64,000 nucleotides of DNA from JBCBGF01 sp038526915 (GCA_038526915.1 JBCBGF010000006.1:62001-126000), one strand, 5' to 3'. Numbered from the stretch's first letter, positions 24,554 to 34,320 are shown. The notes: generated from the sequence alone by a model not told the origin. Made by a program: numbers and translations.

Positions 24554-25494
24554 TAGGCCGGCCCTCTTCTTAGTATCCCGACGATGATTTGGTTCTGACC
24601 TCCGAGACGCAACTCCGCAGCGCGGAACAAGCGATCTACGATGAGCACGTTTCCAAGCACGCGGGTGTTGACGATCTGGCCGCGCCCATCCGCACCGCTC
24701 ACGAAGAGCGGGGGCATTTCGCCCTGGGCGATGCCGGGTGGGAAGACGACATAGACACGCCGTCCATCGTCGAAGACCGAGACCGGGCGCCACGGCGGCG
24801 TGTCGCCCTGCACGCCGTAGCGGTAGTTTCGTTCGGCCTCGTGCGGGATCGCCGGACGCCGGAGGATCAGGGCGCGGGGCGTGGATCGCATCTCCGGGTA
24901 GGCCCATGCAACGCTGGGCATCCAAATGTCTGCGTTCGCGTGCAATTCGATGTGATAGGTGCGCCGGTCGGTGTTGACGACGAGGTTGGTGGCGATATCG
25001 GGGCGCGTGGGTTTGACGAGGATATGGACGCGCTCGGTGCGGCCCGACCCGCTGGTGGTGTCGCCGATGATCCAGCGCGTGGTGTCGCCTGCGGCGATCG
25101 GGCCGGGACCGGTCAGGCGTTCGCCGGGCTCCAGCGCGATATTGGTGATCTGCCCGGGTGCGGCATAGACCTGGTAAAGCGCGCCCTCGCTCCACGGGAA
25201 CACCTGCATCGCGTTGTAATAGCCTTGCTGTCGGGGCTCGACCCGGGCGGCGGCATTGGCGGCGATGATGCGCGCATCCGGTGTGTCCGCTTCCGGATCG
25301 CCACCGCGGGAGGGCGTCCAGGCCGGGGGCGTGTGAACCGGGCGGGGCGGCCCCTCGGCGGGGGGTGGTGTCGGCGGTGGCGCAAGGGCCGGGACCTGGT
25401 CATCATAGGCGATCTCGGGCGAGCGTTGGCCCGTGCAGGCGGTTAGCGCGGTGGCCGCGAGGAGAAGGACGGGCATGGGGGGCAATCGGCTCAT
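24553..25494 (-). CDS. trbG: Conjugal transfer protein TrbG (VirB9 family)
   Basis: 313 residues. A lipoprotein-like signal (LLLAATALTACTG) is followed by a Pro-rich stretch and the VirB9/CagX domain (VFPWSEGALYQVYAAPG, then TDIALEPGE-like INIALEPGERL, and a C-terminal GDTPPWRPVSVFDDGRRVYV). It forms part of the periplasmic and outer-membrane core complex with TrbI. Its start overlaps the trbF stop by four bases and its stop overlaps the trbI GTG. Confidence 0.92.
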   Translation of the reverse strand: MSRLPPMPVLLLAATALTACTGQRSPEIAYDDQVPALAPPPTPPPAEGPPRPVHTPPAWTPSRGGDPEADTPDARIIAANAAARVEPRQQGYYNAMQVFPWSEGALYQVYAAPGQITNIALEPGERLTGPGPIAAGDTTRWIIGDTTSGSGRTERVHILVKPTRPDIATNLVVNTDRRTYHIELHANADIWMPSVAWAYPEMRSTPRALILRRPAIPHEAERNYRYGVQGDTPPWRPVSVFDDGRRVYVVFPPGIAQGEMPPLFVSGADGRGQIVNTRVLGNVLIVDRLFRAAELRLGGQNQIIVGILRRGPA

Positions 25495-26177
25495 TGGGCG
25501 CTCTCCCTCGACCAGTTGATGGCGTGGACATAGACGCCGAGCGGGTTGGCTCGCAGACGCTCGGCATCGCGCGGCGGCTGGACCACGACGCTGAGGATGG
25601 CTGTCCAGCGTTCGGTGGCAGCGAGTTGGCCGTTTTCATAGCGGCGCTCGATCCAAGCAACGCGGAAGCTCGTGTCCGAGGCGCGGATGACGCTTGAGAC
25701 CTCGACGGCAACCTGCGTGTCGCCGACCAGGGCGAAGGGATCGTTCACGCGTGCATAGTCGTTCAGCGCAATCGCCCCGCGTTCCGTAGCGAAGTCATAG
25801 GCGCTGAGCCAGCTCTGGCGCAGTACGATGGGGTCTGCCGGGACCTGACGGACATTCTCGACGAAGCGGGCGAGATGCCAGGCGATCTGCGGGTCGGTCG
25901 GACGATACTCGGCGAGCGCCGGCGCGACCGCTTGGACCGCACCGAGGTTGTCGACCTCGACCACATAAGGGACGACGCTGCTGCGCGTCGATTGCCAGGC
26001 GAGCGCTGCGCTGAGCCCGGCCGACAAGGCGAGGCAGCCGAGTGCCATGAGGCGCCAGTTGCGGGCCTGAACGCGGGCGGAGCCGATGCGCTCATCCCAG
26101 ACCTGCGCAGCCTTCTGATACGGGGTAACGGGTTCGGGCGTGGTGCTGTAGCGGACGCTGGATCGTCGGAAGATCAT
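25491..26177 (-). CDS. trbF: Conjugal transfer protein TrbF (VirB8 family)
   Basis: 228 residues from ATG 26177 (MIFRRSSVRYS); the open frame to 26300 overlaps trbL. A short cytoplasmic N-terminus ending in PYQKAAQVWDERIG precedes one transmembrane helix (about residues 36-55), and the NTF2-like periplasmic VirB8 domain makes up the rest. It is an assembly factor of the inner-membrane complex. It overlaps trbL and trbG by ATGA junctions. Confidence 0.92.
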   Translation of the reverse strand: MIFRRSSVRYSTTPEPVTPYQKAAQVWDERIGSARVQARNWRLMALGCLALSAGLSAALAWQSTRSSVVPYVVEVDNLGAVQAVAPALAEYRPTDPQIAWHLARFVENVRQVPADPIVLRQSWLSAYDFATERGAIALNDYARVNDPFALVGDTQVAVEVSSVIRASDTSFRVAWIERRYENGQLAATERWTAILSVVVQPPRDAERLRANPLGVYVHAINWSRESAQ

Positions 26178-27454
26178 GGGGACCTCTCGGACAAGCTGAT
26201 TACTGTACCGCCGCCGGCATTGTCGCTGGCGCGCACGATATGGGCCGCGGTTGACATGCTGCGTTGCATCGCCTGCTGGCGTTTCATCTGGCGCGCCCAT
26301 GGGGGCGGGCCATCGTTTGCTGGGCTGTTGTTTGCACTGGCGAAGTGTCCACCGGTGGCGCGGTAGGCGTGTTCTGCTCCGACCTGCCGTCCTTCCGCGA
26401 TCGCGCGACGTAGGGGGCTAGAAGTAGAGGATGCTGCGCGCATGACTGCAGCGCCGCCCCCGGCCATGCGGCCAAGGGAAGTGTCCCGATTTGCAGACCC
26501 GAGTTGGTACGCGGTTCGGGCGCCCGAAGAGAGAGCGGCGCCGCTATGCACAGCGCCTGTTGCGGCTGTGGCGCCGATTCCGGCGCTTGCGGCAATTCCG
26601 ATCGCTGTGCCACCCGCGATTGCGCCTGTGCCCACCGCTGCACCTGCACCTAGTTGGGGTCCACCCGAGACGATACCGTTGGCGATGCCGGGGCCGAAGA
26701 TGCCGAGGGCGAGGAGTGCCAGCGCTCCGAGCACCACGGACATGGCGTCATTTATCGTGGGCTCACCCGTAAATCCGGCGGAGAACTCGCTGAAGATAGT
26801 AGAGCCGATACCGACGATTACGGCCAGCACCAGCACCTTGACGCCGGAAGAAATGACGAGGCCCAGCACACGTTCGGCCATGAAGGCGGTCTTGTTGAAG
26901 AGGCCGAAGGGCACGAGGATGAAGCCCGCCAGCGTGGCTAGCTTGAATTCGATCAGGGTGACGAAGAGCTGGATCGCGAGGATGAAGAAGGACAGCAGGA
27001 CCACGAGCCAGGCGAAGAACAGGATGAGGATCTGGATCAGGTTCTCGAAGACGGCGACGAAGCCGGTCAGCTCGGCGATGGAGGCAAGAATCGGCTGACC
27101 CGCCTCGAGCCCCACCTGCGCGATGCGCCCGGGCTGGAGGAGTTCGGCGGCGGAGAGGGTGCCGCCGGTAGCCACCAGGCCAAGGCCTGCGAAACTGTCG
27201 AAGACGATCCGGGCCAGCGTGTTCCAGTTTCCGATGATGTAGGCGAAGACCCCGACGAAGAGGGTCTTCTTCACCAGCCGCGCGATGATGTCGTCATCCG
27301 CACCCCAGGCCCAGAACAGCGCGGCTAGCGTTATGTCGATCACGATCAGCGTGGTGGCGAGAAAGGCAACGTCGCCCCCGAGAAGTCCGAAACCGGAGTC
27401 GATGTAGGAGGCGAAGACTTCGAGAAACCGGTCGATGACACTGACGCCGCCCAT
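26174..27454 (-). CDS. trbL: P-type conjugative transfer protein TrbL (VirB6-like)
   Basis: 426 residues, polytopic: about six hydrophobic helices in residues 20-280, with the TrbL-typical FASYIDSGFGLLGGDVAFLA at the N-terminus. A Gly/Ala-rich hydrophobic stretch and a polar C-terminal tail of about 90 residues follow. It is the inner-membrane channel component of the mating apparatus. Placed 4 bases after trbK and overlapping trbF. Confidence 0.92.
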   Translation of the reverse strand: MGGVSVIDRFLEVFASYIDSGFGLLGGDVAFLATTLIVIDITLAALFWAWGADDDIIARLVKKTLFVGVFAYIIGNWNTLARIVFDSFAGLGLVATGGTLSAAELLQPGRIAQVGLEAGQPILASIAELTGFVAVFENLIQILILFFAWLVVLLSFFILAIQLFVTLIEFKLATLAGFILVPFGLFNKTAFMAERVLGLVISSGVKVLVLAVIVGIGSTIFSEFSAGFTGEPTINDAMSVVLGALALLALGIFGPGIANGIVSGGPQLGAGAAVGTGAIAGGTAIGIAASAGIGATAATGAVHSGAALSSGARTAYQLGSANRDTSLGRMAGGGAAVMRAASSTSSPLRRAIAEGRQVGAEHAYRATGGHFASANNSPANDGPPPWARQMKRQQAMQRSMSTAAHIVRASDNAGGGTVISLSERSP

Positions 27455-27458
27455 CGCT

Positions 27459-27725
27459 TCACTCCGTCCCGGCCGGCTCTTCAGCCAGGTCGAAGAAGCG
27501 CTGCCGGGCCGCCTCCCAGGCGGCGCGGCATTCGGTGTCGGTGGCGTAGCCTTCGGGCGTCAGGTCACGGCAGCGTGCGAGCGTACTGCGCAGCGCGCTA
27601 TCCGTGACCACATGCCCTTCCTCTGGCAGGATCGTCCGGGTGAGCTCCACAGCGGCGGCAAGAGCGGCCAGACCGCCCACACCGAAAGCGACGAGGCGCA
27701 GAGTTCGCGCGGTATCGAGGGCCAT
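27459..27725 (-). CDS. trbK: TrbK-alt type entry exclusion / small transfer protein
   Basis: 88 residues from ATG 27725 (MALDTARTLRL); a TTG at 27734 overlapping the trbJ stop is an alternative. One N-terminal hydrophobic helix (LVAFGVGGLAALAAAVEL) is followed by a helical domain with two Cys (ARCRDLTPEGY, DTECRAAW). This pattern is that of the TrbK-alt proteins encoded between trbJ and trbL in alphaproteobacteria, proposed to act in entry exclusion. Confidence 0.8.
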   Translation of the reverse strand: MALDTARTLRLVAFGVGGLAALAAAVELTRTILPEEGHVVTDSALRSTLARCRDLTPEGYATDTECRAAWEAARQRFFDLAEEPAGTE

Positions 27726-27730
27726 GACTC

Positions 27731-28516
27731 TCAATGCCCGAAGAAGCGCACGGTGCCGGGAGAGTAGCCGCCGCCGTAGTCGAGGAACCGCGCGAGGTTC
27801 TCACAACCCTGCGCCTCGGCCGACGCGATCCGGGCGGCTTCCAGCGCTTCGGCCCGGTTCTGCGCGACGATGGCTGCGGTCAGATCGGCGATTTGCGTTG
27901 ATTGGAGGGCCAGGAGCTGGTTCCCGGCCTGGGCTACCTGCAGAGCCCCAACAGCCCCCTGGCTTTCGCGGATGAGCGCGTCCATTTGTATGCGTGCGCC
28001 TTCGATATTGCCCACGACCCCGGCCTGCACGCGCAACGCTTCCTCGAAGCCCGCGACGGAGGTCTCCCACCGCTCGCGCGCGCCTGCGATCATCGCGTCG
28101 AAATCGCCCTGCGCTGAGGCAGCGCCGTAGTCCTGGGCGAAGGCCTGCTCGATAGTGTCCACGTCGAAGGCGAGGCTCTGGGCATCGGCCAACAGGCGCT
28201 GCGTTTCACCAATGGCGTCCTGGAGCTGCGCCAGCGACGAACGCGGCAGGTTCGCGAGGTTCAGCGCATCGTTCATCAGCATTTGCGCCTGGTTCTGTAT
28301 CTGCGCGATCTGGTTGTTGATCTGCTCCAGCGCGCGGGCAGTCGAGAGAATGTTTTCCGCATGGTTCCGCGGGTCGTAAACGATGCCACCAACGCCACCA
28401 CCGAAGAAGAAGGCGTAGGCCGGTGTCGTCAGGACCGGTGTGAGCGCAATGGTGCCGACCATCAGGGCGGCCGCGAGTTTCAGGGGGTGAGCAGGGAGGT
28501 CAGGGTTGCGGGTCAT
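27731..28516 (-). CDS. trbJ: P-type conjugative transfer protein TrbJ (VirB5-like)
   Basis: 261 residues from ATG 28516. A signal peptide ends at TPAYA-FFFGG; the mature part has GGVGGIVYDPRNHAENI, the conserved TrbJ opening, followed by long helices (QINNQIAQIQNQAQMLMND). It is a periplasmic or pilus-tip component. Its first 17 bases overlap the end of trbE, and the frame beyond 28516 is a shadow. Confidence 0.91.
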   Translation of the reverse strand: MTRNPDLPAHPLKLAAALMVGTIALTPVLTTPAYAFFFGGGVGGIVYDPRNHAENILSTARALEQINNQIAQIQNQAQMLMNDALNLANLPRSSLAQLQDAIGETQRLLADAQSLAFDVDTIEQAFAQDYGAASAQGDFDAMIAGARERWETSVAGFEEALRVQAGVVGNIEGARIQMDALIRESQGAVGALQVAQAGNQLLALQSTQIADLTAAIVAQNRAEALEAARIASAEAQGCENLARFLDYGGGYSPGTVRFFGH

Positions 28517-30980
28517 TTTCGGTCTCCTTTTGGTCGGTGGGCTGGGGGTCTTGAGGGGGAGGCGCCGTGGCGCTGCCAAGCAGCTCGACCGCCCAGTCGA
28601 GACCGCGATGGCGCAGCCAGGCGGCGGCAAAGCCGTCCCGGCCATGGGTGGCGAGCAACTCGGTGATGGCGGTCTGGTCGGTCTTGGAGGAGGCGGCGGT
28701 GAAAGCCAGCGCCACCTCACCGAGGCCCAGGGAGAAGAGCCGGTTTCCGCGGCGAGACTGGCAGTAGTAGTCCCGCTTCGGCGTCGCGCAGGCGATAATG
28801 TCGATCTGGCGGTCGTTCAGCCCGAAATTCTGATAGATGCGCGCGATCTGCGGCTCGAAAGCGCGCTCATTGGGCAGGAAGATCCGCGTGGGACAGCTCT
28901 CGATGATGGCAGGCGCGATGAGAGACCCGTCGATATCGGCCAGCGATTGGGTGGCGAAGATGACGGAGGCGTTCTTCTTCCGGAGCGTCTTCAGCCATTC
29001 GCGCAGTTGCCCGCCGAAATTGGCGTCATCCAGCGCAAGCCAGCCCTCGTCGATCAGGATCATGGTGGGGCAGCCGTCGAGGCGTGCTTCGATCCGGTGG
29101 AAGAGATAGGAAAGCACGGCGGGAGCCGCGGACGAACCGATCAGTCCTTCGGTCTCGAAGGCCAGAACATCGGACGACCCCAGTTCCTCCGTCTCGGCGT
29201 CCAGAAGCCGACCTAAGGGGCCGCCGAGACAGAAGGGCTTCAGCGCGCGCTTGAGTTCGGCCGATTGCAGCATGACCGAGAGGCCGGTGAGTGTGCGCTC
29301 CTCGCGCGGGGCCGAGGCGAGAGAGGTCAGCGCCGACCAGAGATGGTCCCGCGCTGCCGGGTCGATAATCGCCCCCTCGCGCGCGAGGATGCCCGCAAGC
29401 CAGTCCTGGGCCCAAGCACGTTCCGCTGCTTCGTTGATCCGCGCCAGTGGTTGCAGCTGAACCGCCGGATCCTCGTCGGCCAGCGCATCGCCGAGGTTCT
29501 CCCAATCCCCGCCCATGGCGAGCGCGGCGCAGCGGATCGACCCACCAAAGTCAAAGGCGAAGATCTGGGCACCGGCATAGCGGCGGAACTGCAGCGCCAT
29601 AAGGGCCAGCAGAACCGACTTGCCCGCGCCGGTCGGCCCGACGATCAGGGTATGCCCGACATCGCCAACATGTGTGGAGAAGCGGAACGGGGTCGTGCCT
29701 TCCGTCTCGCCGTGGAGCAGGGGCGGACCGTTGAGGTGGTCGTTCCGATCCGGCCCCGCCCAGACCGCCGAGATTGGGATCATGTGAGCAAGGTTCAGCG
29801 TCGAGATCGGAGGCTGACGGACATTGGCATAGAGATGCCCAGGCAGGGAGCCGAGCCAGGCTTCGAGGGCGTTCAGGGTTTCCGGGATGCAAGTAAAGTC
29901 GCGCCCCTGTACGATCTTCTCTACCGCCTTGAGCTTCGCTTCGGCCGCTCGCGGGGCGTCGTCCCAGACGGTGATCGTGGCGGTGACATAGGCCGCACCC
30001 GCCACATCGGCACCAAGCTCCTGCAGCGCCTCGTCCGCATCTGCCGCCTTGTTGGCCGCATCGCTGTCGAGCAGGGTCGAGGCTTCATTGGTCATCACCT
30101 CCTTAATGATCGCGGCGACCGACTTGCGCTTGGCGAACCACTGCCGGCGAATGCGAGTGAACACCCGGGCGGCATCCGTCTTGTCGAGGCAGATTGCGCG
30201 GGTGCACCAGCGATACTCGAAACCCTGCGCGTTCAGCTCGTCGAGCAGTCCGGGCCAGGTGGCGCTTGGCAGCCCGATGATGGTCAGGGTTTTGAGATGT
30301 GCGGCCCCAAGCCTGGGTGTCAGCCCACCCACCAACGGGTCATCGGCCAGAACCGCGTCGAGATGCATCGGCACCTCCGGCACGCGGACGCGCTGGCGTC
30401 GCGTCGAAACGGTCGAGTGCAGGAAGGTCAGGGTCTCGGCGTCTGAGAGCCAGGCGATGTCTGGCATGAACCCGTCGAGCAGATCGACCAGCCGGTCGGC
30501 GCGGCTGACAAAAGCGGAAACCAGATCCTGAGGTTTGGTACTACGATCCGGGGCGTTCTCCAGCAGCCAGCCTTCGGCGCGGCTCGCGTCGTCGGCGGGC
30601 GGCAGCCAGACCAGCGTTAGGAAATACGCACTCTCGAAATGTGCCCCCGCTTCCTCGAACTGTGCGCGGCGTTCCGCATCGACAAGGGCTGAGACGGGAT
30701 CGGAGAACTCGGAGGTGGGGTAGTCCTGCGCTGGGATCCGTTGCGCTTCCACGAAGATAGTCCAGCCGGAACCTAGCCGTCGCAGCGCGCTGTTGAGCCG
30801 GGCCGATGTGGCGACCAGTTCGGCGGGCGTTGCGGAGTCCAGGTCCGGTCCCCGGAACCGCGCCGTACGCTGAAGACTGCCGTCCTTGTTCAGGATGACA
30901 CCGGGCGCGATCAGTGCCGCCCAGGGCAGGAAATCGGCCAGAAGCGCGGGTTTGGACCGGTATTCGGCGAGTTGCATCAT
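28500..30980 (-). CDS. trbE: Conjugal transfer ATPase TrbE (VirB4 family)
   Basis: 826 residues from ATG 30980 (MMQLAEYRSKP); the frame to 31178 is a shadow of trbD. N-terminal CagE/TrbE domain and a C-terminal RecA-like ATPase with Walker A GPTGAGKSVLL and Walker B TMILIDEGWLAL. It is a cytoplasmic, membrane-bound hexameric motor for pilus biogenesis and substrate transfer. It starts 4 bases after the trbD stop and overlaps trbJ. Confidence 0.94.
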   Translation of the reverse strand: MMQLAEYRSKPALLADFLPWAALIAPGVILNKDGSLQRTARFRGPDLDSATPAELVATSARLNSALRRLGSGWTIFVEAQRIPAQDYPTSEFSDPVSALVDAERRAQFEEAGAHFESAYFLTLVWLPPADDASRAEGWLLENAPDRSTKPQDLVSAFVSRADRLVDLLDGFMPDIAWLSDAETLTFLHSTVSTRRQRVRVPEVPMHLDAVLADDPLVGGLTPRLGAAHLKTLTIIGLPSATWPGLLDELNAQGFEYRWCTRAICLDKTDAARVFTRIRRQWFAKRKSVAAIIKEVMTNEASTLLDSDAANKAADADEALQELGADVAGAAYVTATITVWDDAPRAAEAKLKAVEKIVQGRDFTCIPETLNALEAWLGSLPGHLYANVRQPPISTLNLAHMIPISAVWAGPDRNDHLNGPPLLHGETEGTTPFRFSTHVGDVGHTLIVGPTGAGKSVLLALMALQFRRYAGAQIFAFDFGGSIRCAALAMGGDWENLGDALADEDPAVQLQPLARINEAAERAWAQDWLAGILAREGAIIDPAARDHLWSALTSLASAPREERTLTGLSVMLQSAELKRALKPFCLGGPLGRLLDAETEELGSSDVLAFETEGLIGSSAAPAVLSYLFHRIEARLDGCPTMILIDEGWLALDDANFGGQLREWLKTLRKKNASVIFATQSLADIDGSLIAPAIIESCPTRIFLPNERAFEPQIARIYQNFGLNDRQIDIIACATPKRDYYCQSRRGNRLFSLGLGEVALAFTAASSKTDQTAITELLATHGRDGFAAAWLRHRGLDWAVELLGSATAPPPQDPQPTDQKETENDPQP

Positions 30981-30984
30981 CGGC

Positions 30985-31254
30985 TCAGACCCCGAACCAG
31001 GACGGATAGCGCAGGTGCCTGCGCGCCACCTCTGCAATCTGCGGATCCCGCTTGGCGGCCCAGACCGCGAGGAGATGACCAATAATCCAGAACGCGAGGC
31101 CAACGAGCCAAAGCCGCAAGCCGAGACCGATGGCGGCGGCGAGAGTGCCGTTGGCGATGGCGATGGTGCGGGGAGCACCGGCCAGAAGGATCGGATCGAT
31201 CAGAGCCCGGTGCACGGGCGCGAAATAGCCGGGGATGTCGGTGGGGTTCTCCAT
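30985..31254 (-). CDS. trbD: Conjugal transfer protein TrbD (VirB3 family)
   Basis: 89 residues from ATG 31254, starting MENPTDIPGYFAPVHRALID. Two hydrophobic segments form one hairpin (about residues 27-66) and the basic C-terminus ends PSWFGV. This matches VirB3/TrbD in length and pattern. It overlaps the trbC stop by one base (TGATG). Confidence 0.9.
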   Translation of the reverse strand: MENPTDIPGYFAPVHRALIDPILLAGAPRTIAIANGTLAAAIGLGLRLWLVGLAFWIIGHLLAVWAAKRDPQIAEVARRHLRYPSWFGV

Positions 31255-31580
31255 CAGATCAGAGCCCCGCCGCCGAAGGAGAAGAAAGACAGGAAGAAGC
31301 TTGAGGCGGCGAAGGCGATGGAAAGCCCGAAGACGATCTGGACCAGACGCCGGAACCCGCCCGAACTGTCGCCAAAGGCCAGAGTCAGACCCGTGACGAT
31401 GATGATGATCACAGCGACGATCTTGGCGACCGGGCCTTCGATCGACTCCAAGATGGTTTGCAAGGGGGCTTCCCAAGGCATGCCGGACCCGGCGGCGAGC
31501 GCCGGCTCGGGCAGGGCGAAAGCCAGAAGGGTCAGCGCGGCGGTGCCGAGCAGCAGTTGGGGGGATCGAATGAGGGTCAC
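31254..31580 (-). CDS. trbC: Conjugal transfer pilin TrbC (VirB2 family)
   Basis: 108 residues: a long signal peptide ending near PALAAGSG and two hydrophobic helices separated by a short basic loop (IVAVIIIIVTGLTLAF and IVFGLSIAFAASSFFLSFF). It is the major pilin of the mating pilus; TrbC homologues are cyclised in RP4, but the processing here is unknown. It overlaps trbB by ATGA. Confidence 0.9.
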   Translation of the reverse strand: MTLIRSPQLLLGTAALTLLAFALPEPALAAGSGMPWEAPLQTILESIEGPVAKIVAVIIIIVTGLTLAFGDSSGGFRRLVQIVFGLSIAFAASSFFLSFFSFGGGALI

Positions 31581-32560
31581 GGACGGTCTCCTGAGCTTGG
31601 CGGAAGAAGGGGGGTGAGGGCGTGGTCGCCGGAAGCTGTGAGGCCGGTGACTCGAGCCAGCTCGGACAGGCGGCGCTCAGCGCCGCGTCCTGACAGCACG
31701 GCGATCATGTCGATGGTCTCTGCGATCAGGGCGCGCGGTACGGTGACCACCGCTTCCTGGATCAGCTGCTCCAGCCGCCGCAGGGCGCCGATGGCGGTCC
31801 CGGCATGAATCGTTCCGATCCCGCCCGGATGGCCGGTGCCCCAGGCCTTTAGCAGGTCGAGGGCTTCCGGGCCGCGCACCTCGCCGATGGGGATGCGATC
31901 GGGCCGCAGCCGCAGTGAGGCACGCACGAGATCGGACAGGGTCGCGACCCCGTCCTTGGTGCGAAGCGCGACGAGGTTCGGCGTCGGGCATTGAAGCTCT
32001 CGCGTGTCCTCGATCAGGACAACCCGGTCGGAGGTCTTCGCGACCTCTGCCAACAGTGCGTTGGTGAGGGTGGTCTTGCCAGTCGAGGTCCCACCCGCGA
32101 CGAGGATGTTGGCCCGGCTGGTGACACCCTCGCGCAAATGGTTGGCGGCGTCGGCTGAAAGAATGCCGCTCGCGACATAGTCTTCGAGGGTGAACATCGC
32201 GACGGCGGGCTTGCGAATGGCGAAGGTTGGAGCGCCCACAACCGGCGGCAGCAGCCCTTCGAAACGCTCGCCGGTCCCGGGCAACTCCGCTGAAACACGC
32301 GGAGCCTCCGGATGCACCTCAGCGCCGACATGATGCGCGACAAGCCGGATGATGCGCTCGCCATCGGCAGAGGGCAGAATTGCGCCGGTATCATCCAGCC
32401 CATCGGCCAACCGGTCCACCCAGAGCCGCCCGTCCGGGTTCAGCATAACTTCGACAACGGCGGCATCTTCGAGCCAGGTCGCGATGCCGGGGCCAAGGGC
32501 TGTGCGCAGCATCCGTGCGCCGCGGGAGGAGCTCTCGGTTTGAAAGGGTGTAACGGTCAT
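31577..32560 (-). CDS. trbB: Conjugal transfer ATPase TrbB (VirB11 family)
   Basis: 327 residues. N-terminal domain, then Walker A AGGTSTGKTT (residues 155-164), Asp box VVLIEDTREL, Walker B-like RPDRIPIGEVRG and the His box HPGGIGTIHAG, all in VirB11 order. It is a hexameric traffic ATPase of the secretion channel and the first gene of the trb operon. About 2.3 kb of cargo separates it from copG-traG, which normally precede it directly. Confidence 0.94.
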   Translation of the reverse strand: MTVTPFQTESSSRGARMLRTALGPGIATWLEDAAVVEVMLNPDGRLWVDRLADGLDDTGAILPSADGERIIRLVAHHVGAEVHPEAPRVSAELPGTGERFEGLLPPVVGAPTFAIRKPAVAMFTLEDYVASGILSADAANHLREGVTSRANILVAGGTSTGKTTLTNALLAEVAKTSDRVVLIEDTRELQCPTPNLVALRTKDGVATLSDLVRASLRLRPDRIPIGEVRGPEALDLLKAWGTGHPGGIGTIHAGTAIGALRRLEQLIQEAVVTVPRALIAETIDMIAVLSGRGAERRLSELARVTGLTASGDHALTPLLPPSSGDRP

Positions 32561-32761
32561 GATGGGCCCCGCGCTGGTTCACGGGACCGATCAAGAAGAC
32601 CTTTGTTTTGCTACGGGCAACAGCTGTGAAGGCGTAGTAGTGCGGGGTAGTGGAGAGGCAGGGAGAATACGGGACGCCATCCGCGAGAGATCAGATCTCG
32701 AATAGCGGCCATTCAATTCTGTCGCGGCGAATGCCCGCACCGAGCCCAACTTGCTCATTTG

Positions 32762-33001
32762 TCAGCATGCAGCGAATGACTGTTCCAGCTCGGAAAGCGC
32801 GCCCTGCGTCTGGAGGGTGATGAGCATCCGCGACTGCACATCCCGCCGCTCCGCCCGGCGGAACACCTCAAGTATCACCGCGTAGATCTTGCCGTCGCCG
32901 CGCCCGCCGTCCGGCAGCAGGTCTCCCTCCATGGGGAGCGACAGGACGCCCGACTGGAACGGCGTCGGGGATATGTCGATGGTGGAGGCGGCGCTCAGCA
33001 T
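32762..33001 (-). CDS. Small hypothetical protein, possibly a gene fragment
   Basis: 79 residues from ATG 33001, hydrophilic, ending LITLQTQGALSELEQSFAAC. Codon use resembles the element rather than the AT-rich gene beside it. The stretch DGGRGDGKIYAVILEVFRR looks nucleotide-loop-like by eye but lacks the serine or threonine of a Walker A motif, so no function is proposed. Together with the fragment at 34511 it flanks the beta-helix cargo gene and may be a relic from insertion. Confidence 0.4.
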   Translation of the reverse strand: MLSAASTIDISPTPFQSGVLSLPMEGDLLPDGGRGDGKIYAVILEVFRRAERRDVQSRMLITLQTQGALSELEQSFAAC

Positions 33002-33147
33002 GGGGCGAGGATAGCCTGGGAGGCGTGAGGGCGCGCCTTGAAATACTTGACTTTGGGCCCGATGCGCGGCCCAGCTATCCTGTGTTAAAGTGCGCACACA
33101 TCAATTCGGGAAGGAAGTGGCGAATTGAGTCGCACCCGACACGATGC

Positions 33148-34320
33148 TCAGTCACGCACGACAATTGCGCCATGACTGGAAGTTACCGAGCTTCTGTTGC
33201 CTTGAAAGGTATTTGAAGACAGAATAACTCTACCGCGAAATACATGAATTCCTGATGCTGCGTTGTCAAAAATTCTGTTGTCGGTTAAAACGGGAGACTG
33301 TCCAAGACCGATATGCACACCATGCAGACTGTTTTGAAATATGGAATTTCCTTCATATAGGCCTCCTGCAGTCGCAATCTTCAATCCAATGTGACATCCT
33401 TGAATTTCGCTATTTCTAATTGTCGGGCTAGCATTCTGGCTAACATAAATACATGAGTTGTCGCCTGATACACCAATATTCTGGAACAGCCCTCCAGCTC
33501 CGTCTAGAATGTAAAGTGTTGGTAGATTATCTAACGCTAATATACTTATGCCTCGGAAGTGACGCAAACTAAGATTTCTTAATCCACCACCCGAAGCTGC
33601 CCAGACAATCGGTGGCCCATCCACTCCTTCAAGGACGACGCTTTGTTCAGAGTCTGACGCAGTGATGAGAACACTTCGATCAACAAATACCGTCCCAAAG
33701 TAGTGACCGGGCATAAGTCTTATCTCATCGCCATCTCGTGCTATGTCGATGGCTGTCTGCAAAACATTTTCTAGGGTCCACTCTGCAGGTCGGACGAAAA
33801 TTACTTCTCCTTCCCGTCGAACAAATTCACTATCTGCACCGCTAAAGGCTGTTCTGGATGGCAAATTGAAACGCATCGGCGCGGATTCAAGACGGATCGC
33901 CGCCTCTTCGGAACTCATGCCCTCTGGCACTGGCAGCAGGTCAACTATTTCGCCATTTATTGACAACCTTGGAGTTAGATCTGCTACGCTGCCTTCCCCT
34001 GGATCGGACTGGATTTCATTTGAAGTATCTGGCCCTTCTAGTTCTACGTCTAAAACTGGAGACAGACAGCCTCTGAGGTCCGAAAAACTACATACAATAT
34101 CGGACACGTACTCAAAGACGACGTCATCAATTTTCCGGCCGCTCTCAATTCTGAAAGAAACGCTAAAAAAATATGCGGCAATTGTCAAAGACACAGAAAA
34201 TACTACCAAAAAAATCTTACGCGGAATGATACCCGGTAATACGATGCCCAAATAGGTAGCAAGCACTCCAAACACGACGGAGAGAGCAATCCATAAATCT
34301 GGTAGTATTTTCAATGTCAC
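33148..34320 (-). CDS. Membrane-anchored parallel beta-helix protein (cargo)
   Basis: 390 residues, in DNA clearly richer in A+T than both flanks. Two hydrophobic helices (about residues 8-30 and 36-56) anchor the protein; a polar linker of about 130 residues follows. Residues 180-390 form a right-handed beta-helix with PbH1-type repeats (GDEIRLMPGHYFGTVFVDRS, then short repeats such as SPTIRNSEIQGC, SPVLTDNRIFDNAASGIHV and SSNTFQGNRSS). Similar folds occur in pectate lyases, NosD and surface proteins; no catalytic set is evident. It breaks the usual copG-trbB adjacency and has no visible partner. Function unknown. Confidence 0.7.
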   Translation of the reverse strand: MTLKILPDLWIALSVVFGVLATYLGIVLPGIIPRKIFLVVFSVSLTIAAYFFSVSFRIESGRKIDDVVFEYVSDIVCSFSDLRGCLSPVLDVELEGPDTSNEIQSDPGEGSVADLTPRLSINGEIVDLLPVPEGMSSEEAAIRLESAPMRFNLPSRTAFSGADSEFVRREGEVIFVRPAEWTLENVLQTAIDIARDGDEIRLMPGHYFGTVFVDRSVLITASDSEQSVVLEGVDGPPIVWAASGGGLRNLSLRHFRGISILALDNLPTLYILDGAGGLFQNIGVSGDNSCIYVSQNASPTIRNSEIQGCHIGLKIATAGGLYEGNSIFQNSLHGVHIGLGQSPVLTDNRIFDNAASGIHVFRGRVILSSNTFQGNRSSVTSSHGAIVVRD